Of a DNA stretch of 49,511 nucleotides, positions 16,087 through 29,467 are shown one piece after another (position 1 is the first letter of the stretch; each line of letters starts with the position of its first letter). The DNA is taken from assembly GCF_001427585.1 (NCBI RefSeq), contig NZ_LMGY01000008.1:1-49511 (forward strand), read 5' to 3'. Origin of the DNA: Pseudoxanthomonas sp. Root630 (lineage in GTDB: Bacteria > Pseudomonadota > Gammaproteobacteria > Xanthomonadales > Xanthomonadaceae). The position numbers and the translations under genes were made by a program. The notes beneath the pieces were generated by a model that was given only the letters and a program-made list of their open reading frames with translations, was not told the DNA's origin and searched no databases.

Positions 16087-18171
16087 TCAGCTGATCGTGC
16101 CGACCAGCTTCAACCGCTTGTCCTCGGGAACCTCGCTGTAGGCCAGCACCGACAGCGTGGGGACGCTGTGGCGGACCAGGCGGGCGAGGGCGGCGCGGAC
16201 CGTTCCCGGTACCAGCACCACCGCAGGCTCGCTGCGGGCTTCCTGCTTGGTCACCACGTCGGCGAGGCTCTGGTGCAGGCGTTCCGCCAGTCCCGGTTCC
16301 AGCGCCGCGCCGGTTCCCTGGGTGCTGTCCTGCAAGACGCGTTCCAGATTCGGCGCCAAGGTGTAGACGGGCAGCTCGGGGGCCATGCCGGAGATCTCCT
16401 GCACGATGAAGCGCCCCAGCGAGGTGCGTACGGCGGCGGTGAGCGCGGCCGGGTCGGTGTTCTGCGGCGCGAACTCCACCAGCGCCTCGACGATGCGGCG
16501 CAGCTGGCGGATCGGTACGCGCTCGACCAGCAGGTTCTGCAGCACGCGCACCACGGTCGCCAGCGGCAGCGCCTTGGGCGTGAGGTCCTCGACCAGCTTG
16601 GGTGCGCTGCGGCCGAGCTGCGACAGCAGTTGCTGCACTTCCTCGTGGCCGAGCAGTTCCGGGGCGTGCTCACGCACCAGGTGCGAGAGGTGGGTGGCCA
16701 TCACGGTGGCGGGATCGACCACGGTGTAGCCCAGCGATTCGGCGGTGGCCTTCTGGTGCGCCTGGATCCACACCGCGTCCAGGCCGAAGGCCGGGTCCTT
16801 GCCGGGAATGCCGTCGATGGTGCCGAAGGCGCCGCCCGGGTCCAGGGCCAGCTCGCGGTCCGGATGGATCTCGGCGGTGGCGACCGGCACGCCGTGCACC
16901 AGCAGGCGGTAACCGTTGGACGGCAGCTCCAGGTTGTCGCGGATGTGCACCGGCGGGATCAGGAAGCCCAGGTCCTGGGTCAGCTTCCGGCGCACCGCCT
17001 TGATGCGGGACATCAGTTCGCCGCCCTGGTTCTTGTCGACCAGCGGGATCAGCCGGTAGCCGACTTCCAGGCCCAGTGGATCGACCGGGCGCAGTTCGTC
17101 CCAGGTCAGCTCGGCGTTGCGGTCGGGCGCGCCCGGCGCGGGCAGGGCGGCGACATCGCCGCCGCCGGCCTCGGGGCCGTCCTGGGTGCGCTTCCACATC
17201 TTCCAGGCCAGATAGCCGAGGATCGCCGCCAGCGTCAAAAAGGCGACGTTGGGCATGCCCGGCACCAGGCCGACCAGGCCCAGTACGCCGGCGGCCACCG
17301 CCAGCGCCTTGTGCTGGCCGAAGGCCTGGCCCATCACGGCCTGGCCCATGTCCTCCGAGCGCGAGGCGCGGGTGACCAGCATCGCCACGGCGGACGAGAC
17401 CAGCAGGGCGGGCAGCTGCGCCACCAGGCCGTCGCCGATCGACAGCAGGGTGTAGGTGGACGCCGCATCCGCGGCCGCCATGTCGTGTTGGAACATGCCG
17501 ACGGCGAAGCCGCCGACCAGGTTGATGAACAGGATGAGGATGCCGGCGATGGCGTCGCCGCGGATGAACTTGTTGGCACCGTCCATCGAGCCGTAGAAGT
17601 CGGCTTCCGCACGGACTTCCTCGCGCCGGGCCTTGGCTTCCTCGCGGGTCAGGATGCCGGCGTTGAGGTCGGCGTCGATGGCCATCTGCTTGCCGGGCAT
17701 CGCGTCCAGGATGAAGCGCGCCGAGACTTCGGCGATGCGGCCGGCACCCTTGGTGATGACCACGAAATTGATGATGGTCAGGATGGCGAACACCACGATG
17801 CCGACCGCGTAGTTGCCGCCCACCACGAACTCGCCGAAGGCGGCGATGACCTTGCCGGCGGCCTCGTGGCCGTCCTGGCCGTTGAGCAGGATCACGCGGG
17901 TGGAGGCCACGTTCAGCGCCAGGCGCAGCATCGTGGTCATCAGCAGGACGATCGGGAAGATCGTGAAATCCAGCGGCCGCTTCACGTAGATCACGGCCAG
18001 CAGCACCACCAGCGAGATGGCGATGTTGAAGCTGAAGAGCGCGTCCAGCACGGCGGGAGCCAGCGGCACGACGACCATCGCCAGCAGCGCCAGCACCACC
18101 AGGGGCGCGCCCAGGCCGTTCTTCAGCATGTCCAGCCAGCGCAGGCTGCTGGATGCCGGCTGCGCGCTCAT
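16087..18171 (-). CDS. flhA: Flagellar type III export gate protein FlhA
   Basis: Export-gate subunit of 694 residues. About eight membrane helices in the first 330 residues surround the conserved FHIPEP-type loop (DAMPGKQMAIDADLNAGIL). The cytoplasmic C-terminal domain (about 350-694) forms the nonameric ring that docks chaperone-substrate complexes. The start at 18171 overlaps the flhB stop by four bases (ATGA). It is the second gene behind the sigma-54 promoter in front of flhB. Confidence 0.96.
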   Translation of the reverse strand: MSAQPASSSLRWLDMLKNGLGAPLVVLALLAMVVVPLAPAVLDALFSFNIAISLVVLLAVIYVKRPLDFTIFPIVLLMTTMLRLALNVASTRVILLNGQDGHEAAGKVIAAFGEFVVGGNYAVGIVVFAILTIINFVVITKGAGRIAEVSARFILDAMPGKQMAIDADLNAGILTREEAKARREEVRAEADFYGSMDGANKFIRGDAIAGILILFINLVGGFAVGMFQHDMAAADAASTYTLLSIGDGLVAQLPALLVSSAVAMLVTRASRSEDMGQAVMGQAFGQHKALAVAAGVLGLVGLVPGMPNVAFLTLAAILGYLAWKMWKRTQDGPEAGGGDVAALPAPGAPDRNAELTWDELRPVDPLGLEVGYRLIPLVDKNQGGELMSRIKAVRRKLTQDLGFLIPPVHIRDNLELPSNGYRLLVHGVPVATAEIHPDRELALDPGGAFGTIDGIPGKDPAFGLDAVWIQAHQKATAESLGYTVVDPATVMATHLSHLVREHAPELLGHEEVQQLLSQLGRSAPKLVEDLTPKALPLATVVRVLQNLLVERVPIRQLRRIVEALVEFAPQNTDPAALTAAVRTSLGRFIVQEISGMAPELPVYTLAPNLERVLQDSTQGTGAALEPGLAERLHQSLADVVTKQEARSEPAVVLVPGTVRAALARLVRHSVPTLSVLAYSEVPEDKRLKLVGTIS

Positions 18172-19298
18172 GCCTTGCCTCCATGCTCATCCACGTCCAC
18201 GGCGGGCATGTCCGGGTGCGGGGCATCGCCCACGCGCCAGGCGCGCAGCTGGTACACGTAGGACAGGATCTGGGCGACGGCGGCGTACAGTCTCACGGGG
18301 ATCTCCCGGCCAAGCTGCCCTTCGCGATACAAGGCGCGTGCCAAAGGCGGCGCGGAGACGATGGCGATGCGGTGGGCGTCGGCCACTTCGCGGATGCGCA
18401 GGGCCAGTTCGTCCACGCCCTTGGCCACCACCCGGGGGGCGCCCATCTGGCCGGCCTCGTACTTCAGTGCGACCGCGTAATGGGTCGGGTTGACGACGAT
18501 CACGTCGGCGGTCGGGACGTCTTCCATCATCCGGCGCTGCGACATCTGGTGCTGCATCTGGCGGATGCGGCCCTTCACTTCCGGGCTGCCCTCGCTTTCC
18601 TTCATCTCCTTGCGCAGCTCTTCGCGCGTCATCTTCAGCTTCCGCAGCCAGTTCCATTTCTGGTACGGCGCGTCGAGGGCGGCCAGCAGGATCAGGCCGC
18701 CGGTGGTTGCCAGCAGCAGGGTGCTGGTGAAGCCCAGCCCGCTGCGCACCGCCTGTTCCAGCGGCATCGTCAGCAGTTCGCGCAGGGGATTCAGGCCCAG
18801 CTTCAGGCAGATCGCCGCGGCGCCGCCGATCAGGGCCACGCGCAGCAGCGACTTCAGCAGTTCCGCCACGCTCTCGGCGCCGTACAAGCGCTTGAGGCCG
18901 GCGGCCGGGCTGAGCCGCTTGAAATCGGGCATCAGCGCCTTCTGCGAGAACTGGAAACCGCTCATCGCGATCGGCGCGACCAGGCCGGCCAGGACGCAGA
19001 TGCCGGCCACGGGCGCCACCACGGCCAGCAGCTTCAGCAGCAGCAGGCCGACGTGGCCGAACAGCTGGTCCGGCTGGCGCATCAACGCCGGGTCGGGGGT
19101 CAGCGCGATCTTCATCCAGCCCAGCGTGTTGCGGGCGAGCGCGGGCCCCATGGCGGTGATCGCCAGCACGCCCGCCCCGAACACCGCCGCCGTCGCCAGC
19201 TCGCGCGAGCGCGGGATGTTGCCCTGTTCACGGGCTTCGCGGCGGCGTTTTTCGGTGGGAAGTTCTGTGCGTTCGCCGCTTTCGTCCTGCTCAGACAT
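18168..19298 (-). CDS. flhB: Flagellar export switch protein FlhB
   Basis: Export-gate subunit of 376 residues with four membrane helices and a cytoplasmic domain. The self-cleavage motif NPTH is at 270-273 (VVNPTHYAVAL); cleavage between Asn and Pro switches export from hook to filament proteins. The ATG at 19298 gives the typical start MSEQDESGERTELPTEKRR; twelve codons open further upstream do not resemble the family. In many relatives flhB follows fliR directly. Here a block of about 9 kb with czc genes and regulators lies between fliR and flhB. Confidence 0.96.
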   Translation of the reverse strand: MSEQDESGERTELPTEKRRREAREQGNIPRSRELATAAVFGAGVLAITAMGPALARNTLGWMKIALTPDPALMRQPDQLFGHVGLLLLKLLAVVAPVAGICVLAGLVAPIAMSGFQFSQKALMPDFKRLSPAAGLKRLYGAESVAELLKSLLRVALIGGAAAICLKLGLNPLRELLTMPLEQAVRSGLGFTSTLLLATTGGLILLAALDAPYQKWNWLRKLKMTREELRKEMKESEGSPEVKGRIRQMQHQMSQRRMMEDVPTADVIVVNPTHYAVALKYEAGQMGAPRVVAKGVDELALRIREVADAHRIAIVSAPPLARALYREGQLGREIPVRLYAAVAQILSYVYQLRAWRVGDAPHPDMPAVDVDEHGGKA

Positions 19299-19329
19299 GG
19301 CGTGTTTCCGACGGGGTCGGAGCGCTTCG

Positions 19330-19346
19330 TGCAAGACCCGTTCCAG
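19330..19346 (-). promoter_or_regulatory. Sigma-54 promoter for flhB-flhA-flhF-flhG-fliA
   Basis: The minus strand reads CTGGAACGGGTCTTGCA, with GG (19343-19344) and GC (19331-19332) ten bases apart, close to the consensus TGGCACG-N4-TTGCA. The expected start of transcription near 19320 is about 20 bases before the flhB ATG. It fits control by RpoN and FleQ, both encoded in this window. Confidence 0.7.
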
Positions 19347-19371
19347 TCGGCCGGCGGGCGGCGACGTGGAA

Positions 19372-19401
19372 TTGTCTAACGGCGCGTCGCGCGGCTAGCA
19401 T
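19372..19401 (+). promoter_or_regulatory. Possible sigma-70 promoter giving a leaderless czc mRNA
   Basis: TTGTCT (19372-19377), 18 bases, TAGCAT (19396-19401). Transcription would begin at or next to the ATG at 19408, which would explain why no ribosome site is seen there. Confidence 0.35.
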
Positions 19402-19407
19402 GTGCCC

Positions 19408-19791
19408 ATGCTGTTCCGCGCCCTCCGCCGCCGCTTCCTGCTTCGCCTGCCGGCGCTGGCGCTGCTGTTGCTGGCGGTGCTGGCCAATCCGGTGCTGGCC
19501 TCGCTGGGCGACCTGCACGAGCTGGGCAGCGGCGGCGAGCACCTGCATGCGGTCAGCGAGCACGACGACGCGGGCCCCGCCCACGGACATGCCGATGGCG
19601 ACGACGGCGAGGGCGACCTGCTGCATGCGCTGATGCATGCGAGCCATTGCTGCGGCCACCTGACCGCCATCGTGCCGGCACCGCTGGCGTTGCCCGGCAT
19701 GCCGCCCGCGTCCCCGGCGCCCATCGCCGACACCGTGCCCATGCCGTCGCCGCGACCGGCTTCGCTGCTGCGTCCTCCGATCCTCGCGTGA
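19408..19791 (+). CDS. His-rich secreted small protein at head of czc operon (CzcI-like)
   Basis: Protein of 127 residues with a long N-terminal signal or membrane segment (LLRLPALALLLLAVLANPVLA). A His/Asp-rich stretch (EHLHAVSEHDD, HGHADGDD, LLHALMHASHCCGHL) looks able to bind metal in the periplasm. The C-terminal third is Pro-rich. It precedes czcC by 62 bases on the same strand, as CzcI-type proteins do in Cupriavidus, though I see the likeness in layout and composition only. The ATG at 19408 lacks a ribosome site; a GTG two codons earlier and a leaderless start are both possible. It is probably a periplasmic metal sensor or buffer for the efflux pump. Confidence 0.6.
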   Translation: MLFRALRRRFLLRLPALALLLLAVLANPVLASLGDLHELGSGGEHLHAVSEHDDAGPAHGHADGDDGEGDLLHALMHASHCCGHLTAIVPAPLALPGMPPASPAPIADTVPMPSPRPASLLRPPILA

Positions 19792-19853
19792 TGCCCGTGC
19801 CGGGCTGACGTTCCGTCGCCCGGCGTCCATCACCGACTTTCCGGAGATTTCCC

Positions 19854-21139
19854 ATGTGGTTGCGACTGGCGGCATTGGCCGCCTTCGCGATCGCGCCGTG
19901 CGTGCACGCGCAGGCGCCATCGCCCGCTGTTCCCCTTGATGTCCTCACCCTCGACGACGCCATCGCCCGCGTCGCCCGTCTCCATCCCGACCTGCGCGTG
20001 TTCGATGCCCGCCGTGGCGCGCTGCAGGCGGACCATGACGCCGCGTCGCTGCGGCCTGCCCTGCGCGCGGGGCTGGAGATCGAAAACGCCCTCGGCAGTG
20101 GTGAGGCGCGCGCCCTCCGCCAGGCCGAGGCCACCCTGACCCTGGCGGGCGTGCTGGAGCGCGGCGGCAAATTGGATGCGCGCCGCACGCTGGCCCAGGC
20201 CCGCATCGATGCGCTCGCCCTGCAGCGCGAGACGCAGCGGCTGGATCTGCTGGCGGACGTCGCGCGCCGGTACCTGGCCGTCGCGGCAGCACGTGCACAG
20301 AAAACCATCGCCGCGCAGGACATCGCGCAGCGTCGGCGGACCGTCGCCGGCGCACGCCAGCGGCTGCAGGCCGGGGCCTCGCCAGAGTCGGTCGTGTTGA
20401 CGGCGCAAGCCGCCCTCGCGCGCGCCGAACTCGCGCTGGCGCGTGCGGAGCAGCAGGACGTCGCCGCGCGCCAGCACCTGGCGGCGTTGTGGGGCGAACG
20501 CGCACCGCGTTTCGACATCGCGCCCGCCGATCCGCTCGCGTTGCCCGACATCGCAGGCGCCGCCGAGCTGGCGACGTTGCTCGACGGCACGCCGGAACTG
20601 GCCCAGTTCGCCGACGAACGCCGCGTGCGCGAAGCGCGCGTGCGTCTTGCGCGCACCGCGGCAACACCAGATCTGGATTGGCAGGTGGGCGTGCGGCGCA
20701 TGCAGGACAGCGGCGACATGGCGCTGGTCGGCGGTGTGTCGCTGCCGCTGGGCAGCGTGCGCCGGGCCGACCCCGGGATCCGCGCGGCCGAGGCCGAGCT
20801 CGCGGCGCTGGAGATCGAACGCGAGTCCCGCGATATCGCGCTGTATTCGACCCTGGCCGATGCACACGGCCGCTATCGCGTGGCGCAGCTCGACGTGCAG
20901 CGCACGCGCACGGACGTGCTCCCGCGCCTGTTGCGTGCCGAGCAGGCGGCCGAGCGTGCTTACCGCGGCGGCGCGATCAGTTACCTCGAATGGGCACAGC
21001 TGCAATCCGAAACCACGGCGACGCGTCGCCAGCAACTGGACGCCGCGCTCGACGCGCAGGCGGCCCTGATCGAAATCCAGCGGCTCACCGGGCAGGCGTT
21101 CGTCGCCGCCCCCGCCGCCTCACCGGAAGGAACGACCCC

Positions 21140-21143
<4 letters not shown>
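19854..21143 (+). CDS. czcC: Outer membrane efflux channel CzcC (TolC family)
   Basis: Outer membrane factor of 429 residues for an RND heavy-metal pump. A signal peptide covers about 1-19 (cut near VHAQA). Two repeats of long coiled-coil helices follow, e.g. ARRYLAVAAARAQKTIAAQ and LLRAEQAAERAYRGGAISYLEW. It has the usual CzcC length and the conserved SYLEW-type segment near the end. The ribosome region TTTCCGGAGATTTCCC lies just before the ATG. It overlaps czcB by four bases (ATGA), so C, B and A form one operon. The codon use is as GC-rich as its neighbours. Confidence 0.88.
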
Positions 21144-25589
<4,446 letters not shown>

Positions 25590-25595
25590 CGTCGC

Positions 25596-26579
25596 CTAGA
25601 ACAGGTCGTCCGCGATGACGTAGTTGTCGCGGCCGGCCGACTTGGCGCGGTACAGCGCGGCATCCGCGCGCGAGAACCAGTCGTGCCACGTCTTCTCCTG
25701 GTCGCGCAGTAGGGCTGCGCCCAGTGAGATCGTGATGCGTCCGCCCGGCCCGCGCAGGCCGCCGCGCACCGCCTTGCGCAGGCGTTCCGTCGCCGCCTCG
25801 AGGTCCGTGCTGGAGTCGACTTCGAGCAGGACGACGAATTCTTCGCCGCCGAAGCGGAACACCTGGTCGTTGCGCCGCATCTCGAACCGCAGGATCGAGG
25901 CGAGGTCGGCGATGGCGGCATCGCCGGCGGCGTGGCCGTAGAGGTCGTTGACCTCCTTGAACTTGTCCAGGTCCAGCACCACCAGCCCGAAGCCGTGCGC
26001 CGTGCGCTGGAAGGTCTCGACGGCGTCGGCCAGTACCCGTTCCATGCTGCGCCGGTTCGGCAGGCCGGTCAGCGCATCGAGCGCCGCCAGCCGTTCGAGT
26101 CGCGCGCGGTCGTCCTGCGTCCGCGAAGCGAAGAGGTGTGAGAAGCCGGTGACCAGCAGGGCACTGATCAGTACCGAGACCGCGTGGACGCGGTCGTGGA
26201 AGAAGCCCGGTATCGCCTGCATGCCGGCGATCAGCGCGAGGTTGCACGCCACCGCCAGCCAGCGGTGCGCGATGAAGAAGTTGGTCAGCAGGACCAGGTA
26301 GGTCCAACTCAGTGCGGTGTGCCCGCTCATCACGCACGCGGTTAGCGTGGCCAGCGAATTGAGCACGGCCAAGGCGTTGCCCGCGCGGCGGCTGTCGCCC
26401 GTGCGCCATGCGTAGACGAGGGGCACGCACACGGTCGCGACGATCGCCAGGTCGAGCCATGCCATGATGCGCTGGCCCGCGAACCACCGGTACGCGCCGA
26501 ACGACGCGATCGTCACGGCCGTGATCGAGCCCAGCAGGACGATGATGTCCAGGCGGAAGTCGCGGCGTTTCGGCTTCAT
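25596..26579 (-). CDS. Membrane diguanylate cyclase (GGDEF)
   Basis: Protein of 327 residues with about six predicted membrane helices in the first 155, then a GGDEF domain that makes cyclic di-GMP. The domain opens with DALTGLPNRRSMERVL. The metal-binding Asp is in LVVLDLDKFKEVND. The active site is GGEEF at 244-248. An inhibitory I-site RRND (235-238) lies five residues before it, so it should be active and product-inhibited. The start at 26579 (MKPKRRDFRLD) is chosen because it precedes the first helix; a longer N-terminus is open but lacks a ribosome site. It ends six bases from the end of czcA (convergent). In this setting it may link cyclic di-GMP to motility through FleQ or the PilZ-like protein. 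Confidence 0.88.
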   Translation of the reverse strand: MKPKRRDFRLDIIVLLGSITAVTIASFGAYRWFAGQRIMAWLDLAIVATVCVPLVYAWRTGDSRRAGNALAVLNSLATLTACVMSGHTALSWTYLVLLTNFFIAHRWLAVACNLALIAGMQAIPGFFHDRVHAVSVLISALLVTGFSHLFASRTQDDRARLERLAALDALTGLPNRRSMERVLADAVETFQRTAHGFGLVVLDLDKFKEVNDLYGHAAGDAAIADLASILRFEMRRNDQVFRFGGEEFVVLLEVDSSTDLEAATERLRKAVRGGLRGPGGRITISLGAALLRDQEKTWHDWFSRADAALYRAKSAGRDNYVIADDLF

Positions 26580-26827
26580 CTCGAGGGCCGGATGCGGACG
26601 ATGGGAGTCGGTGGATTCGTCGCTCAACGGGAACAGGATCGGTCGTCTGCGCCACCCCGGCGCCCGCGCAGTGTAGGCGGTCGCCGGAAGGCGGGAGTGA
26701 TGACGGTCACGGTTGCAGAGCCCGCGCCAAGGGCACCGTTCGGGCTTGTCACAGAATGGCCGCATCCTCATTGCGCGTTCAGTGGATCGCGCCAAGACTC
26801 TCGCCACCGCTTGAGAGGAGACCGGAC

Positions 26828-27478
26828 ATGAAGGCACTGAAGACCGCCGTGATGGTGGCGTCGCTGGGTTTCGCCATGGCATCCGCCATCCCGGCCCACG
26901 CGCAGACCGTGGGCTACAACATCCGCACCGGCGACGTCTGGGTGGATACGCGCCTGGGCGAGATCAACGATTACGGACGCCGTTACCGCGATCCGTTCGT
27001 CTCGGAGATGACCGGCTACTACGGGGCGCCGCGTTCGCTCGTGCTGGACCTGCTCGATCGCCGCGGCTGGGCGCCCGGCGACGTGTACTTCGCCTGCTCC
27101 ATCGCACGCGCTTTGGGCATTCCGTGCCTGGACGTGGTGCAACGCTATGAGCGCAATCCCGGCATGGGCTGGGGCAACCTTGCCAAGCAGATGGGCATCA
27201 AGCCAGGCTCGCGCGAGTTCCATGCACTGAAGAACGGTGCGGTCGGCACCTACGACCGCTGGGGCTATCCGATCCGCATCGACCAGCGCGTCAGCGTGGA
27301 CTGGTCCAAGCATGGCCCAGGTCATGGCAAGGGTGGCAACAGCGGCAAGCCGTCACAAGCGGGTCCCGCCAAGCAGGACCACGAAGGCCACGGACAGGGC
27401 AACAGTGGCAAGGGGCCTGGCAACAGCAACAAGGGCAACGGCAACAAGGGCAATGGAAAAGGCAACGGGCGCGACTGA
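26828..27478 (+). CDS. Secreted protein with Gly/Asn/Lys-rich tail, unknown function
   Basis: Protein of 216 residues with a good signal peptide (cut near AHAQT, about residue 24) and a strong ribosome site (GAGGAG seven bases before the ATG). The middle part (about 25-165) looks folded, with conserved-looking aromatic motifs such as YGAPRSLVLDLLDRRGWAPGDVY and a Cys pair (CSIARALGIPC). The last 50 residues are low complexity, built from HG, GNSGK and NKGNG units, and are basic and hydrophilic. It is transcribed away from the diguanylate cyclase, with 248 bases between them. I do not recognise a named family. Confidence 0.8.
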   Translation: MKALKTAVMVASLGFAMASAIPAHAQTVGYNIRTGDVWVDTRLGEINDYGRRYRDPFVSEMTGYYGAPRSLVLDLLDRRGWAPGDVYFACSIARALGIPCLDVVQRYERNPGMGWGNLAKQMGIKPGSREFHALKNGAVGTYDRWGYPIRIDQRVSVDWSKHGPGHGKGGNSGKPSQAGPAKQDHEGHGQGNSGKGPGNSNKGNGNKGNGKGNGRD

Positions 27479-27502
27479 GTCCTGCCACTGCTGAAACGCA
27501 GA

Positions 27503-27533
27503 ACGGCCTCCTGACGGGGGCCGTTCCTGTTTG
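27503..27533 (+). terminator. Rho-independent-type terminator after the secreted protein gene
   Basis: AACGGCC (27503-27509) pairs with GGCCGTT (27520-27526), followed by CCTGTTT. The T-run is short, but the position, 25 bases after the stop codon, fits. Confidence 0.6.
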
Positions 27534-27574
27534 CGCGCGCCACATTCCTGTCGCGTGGCCCGCGCGTTGCGGCC

Positions 27575-28165
27575 TCAGGCGGTCAGCGCTTCCAGTGTCT
27601 TGAACACCTGCGGCACGGCCATCGCCGGCGTGCCGCCGTTGACCGACACGGCGCGCAGGCCGTGCTGATAGCTCTGCCAGACCATGTCGTCCGCATGCTG
27701 GATGTCCACGCCACGGAACTCGCCGGCGGCCATGCCGCGGCTGAGTTCGTTCCGGACGGGTTCGCGCATGCGGCGCAGCGCGGAATTCATCTCCGCCTCG
27801 ACCGCCGGCGACCAGCGCGCGGAGACGCTCCACAGCGCGGGGAAGGCGATGAAGTTGGCGGCATCCTCGCGCGCCATCCAGAAGTAGAAATCCAGGATGC
27901 GTTGCGCGTGCGTCGACCCTTGCGGGCGTTCCACCATCGGCGCCCGCCGCGCGGTGTAGTCGCGGATCAGCAGGGTGGCGATGATGTCGGCCTTGGTCTC
28001 GAAATGCAGGATGACGCCGCGGGCGCTGAGTCCGGTCTCTTCACCCAGGTCCATCAGCGTGGTCTGGTCGAACCCCTTGGTGAAGAACAGGCGGCGTGCG
28101 GCGGCCAGCACGGCTTCCCGCGTCTCCTGGCTGGTGCGTCGCTTGTGTGTAGGGTTGGAACTCAC
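27575..28165 (-). CDS. TetR family transcriptional regulator
   Basis: DNA-binding repressor of 196 residues. The N-terminal helix-turn-helix runs from about 12 to 58 (ETREAVLAAARRLFFTKGFDQTTL, GLSARGVILHFETKADII). The all-helical ligand domain is unassigned. The start is taken as the GTG at 28165 because GGAGG stands six bases before it. An ATG at 28171 directly abuts GGAGG, which is too close, and longer starts lack a ribosome site. It lies between fliR (98 bases beyond its open frame) and the convergent secreted-protein gene. The target is unknown; there is no neighbouring efflux gene on its own strand. Confidence 0.87.
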   Translation of the reverse strand: MSSNPTHKRRTSQETREAVLAAARRLFFTKGFDQTTLMDLGEETGLSARGVILHFETKADIIATLLIRDYTARRAPMVERPQGSTHAQRILDFYFWMAREDAANFIAFPALWSVSARWSPAVEAEMNSALRRMREPVRNELSRGMAAGEFRGVDIQHADDMVWQSYQHGLRAVSVNGGTPAMAVPQVFKTLEALTA

Positions 28166-28379
28166 AGGCATCCTCCGGTTTTGCGTGGGAAGGCGCTCCG
28201 GCACCGGCGTGGGCATGAGCCCATTCCGTTCGCTGGCGTATGTAGCCCCTCCCTCTGTCGCATTCTGCCCGCATTCATGCATTTATTGGAACAGGTTGCG
28301 CATATCCGCCGTGAAACGCGCACGCGCATGCTGAAAATCGCGTACCCGGACACGTTTTAACGCGGTAACCAAGATTTCG

Positions 28380-29171
28380 CTAGCCGCTGATTTGCCGCGC
28401 TGCGTCAAAAGACAGGTCGAAGACGCGCTGCACCGGCGGGCCGAGTTCCCCGGCCAGCAGGGCCAGCAGGAACAGGCCCAGCAGCAGTGCCGTCGGCAGG
28501 CCCAGCTGGATCGGGTTGAGCGCCGGTGCGGCGCGGCCGAGCACACCGAAGGCCAGGTTGACCGCGAGCATCGCCACCATCACCGGCAGGGCGAGCCCCA
28601 CGGCCGCGCGCAGGATATGGGTGAACAGCATCGGCGCCACTTCCAGCATCTGCTGCACATCGGGCAGCGCGGTGCCGATCGGCAGTGAGCGATAGCTGTC
28701 GACCAGCAGCGACACCATCGCGAGGTGGCCGTTGAGGGTGAAGAAGATCAGCCCGAAGGCGAGGTAGAACCATTGGCCCACCACGCCGGAATTCACGCCG
28801 CGCAACGGGTCGGACATCTGTGCGAACGCCAGGCCGGTGCCTTGCGAGATCAGTTCGCCGGCGAGCGCGCCGGCTTCGAAGGCCAGGCGCAGCATGAAGC
28901 CCATGCTGGCGCCGACCGCGAGTTCGCGCGCGACGTTGAGGACGGTGGAGGCATCGAAGGCGATGCGGTCCGGCGTGCCCGGCAGCAGTGGCGCGAGCGC
29001 CATCGCCAGTGCGCCGGCGATGATCACGCGCACGCGCACCGAGACGGCGCGCGTACCGATCAGCGGCGCGGCCATCAGCAGCGCGCCGGTGCGCAGCATC
29101 GTCCACAGGATGGCGTTGACCATGCCGAAGGCCTGCTGGCCGTCGATCACCATCTGGGTGGCGGCATCCAT
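28380..29171 (-). CDS. fliR: Flagellar export gate protein FliR
   Basis: Integral membrane export-gate subunit of 263 residues with about six helices, e.g. VRVIIAGALAMALAPLLPG, FEAGALAGELISQGTGLAF, WFYLAFGLIFFTLNGHLAM and LPVMVAMLAVNLAFGVLGR. It forms the export gate core together with FliP and FliQ. It is the last gene of the fliLMNOPQR operon; flhB, which often follows, lies about 9 kb away. Confidence 0.94.
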   Translation of the reverse strand: MDAATQMVIDGQQAFGMVNAILWTMLRTGALLMAAPLIGTRAVSVRVRVIIAGALAMALAPLLPGTPDRIAFDASTVLNVARELAVGASMGFMLRLAFEAGALAGELISQGTGLAFAQMSDPLRGVNSGVVGQWFYLAFGLIFFTLNGHLAMVSLLVDSYRSLPIGTALPDVQQMLEVAPMLFTHILRAAVGLALPVMVAMLAVNLAFGVLGRAAPALNPIQLGLPTALLLGLFLLALLAGELGPPVQRVFDLSFDAARQISG

Positions 29172-29187
29172 CGCGTCGCGACCGTCG

Positions 29188-29457
29188 TCAGCCGATCAGG
29201 TGCGGCAGGCGCTGGAACAGGGCCGTCGTGTACTCCACCAGCACGCCGAGCAGATAGCTGCCGGTGGCGAACAGGGCGGCGGTCAGTGCGATGGCCTTGG
29301 CGACGAAGGCGATGGTCGGCTCGTTGAGCTGCGTGGCCGCCTGGATCACGCCGACGACGACGCCGACGATCAGCACGACCAGCAGCAGCGGACCACCGAC
29401 CCACAGCGCGACTTCCAGGCCGCCGCGCAGTTCGGTGAGGGCGAGTTCGGGGCTCAT
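29188..29457 (-). CDS. fliQ: Flagellar export gate protein FliQ
   Basis: Small gate subunit of 89 residues with two membrane helices (about 15-38 and 52-75) and the family motif AATQLNEPTIAFVAKAIAL between them. The length is normal. It lies 10 bases after fliP and 16 before fliR. Confidence 0.95.
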   Translation of the reverse strand: MSPELALTELRGGLEVALWVGGPLLLVVLIVGVVVGVIQAATQLNEPTIAFVAKAIALTAALFATGSYLLGVLVEYTTALFQRLPHLIG

Positions 29458-29467
29458 GCCGGTCTCC

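Noticed and set aside
13696..18261. Plus-strand open frame of 1521 codons opposite flhG, flhF and flhA
   Set aside because: It is the antisense shadow of GC-rich genes. The product is a His/Gln/Arg/Gly-rich string without domains, and the minus-strand genes have clear motifs throughout.
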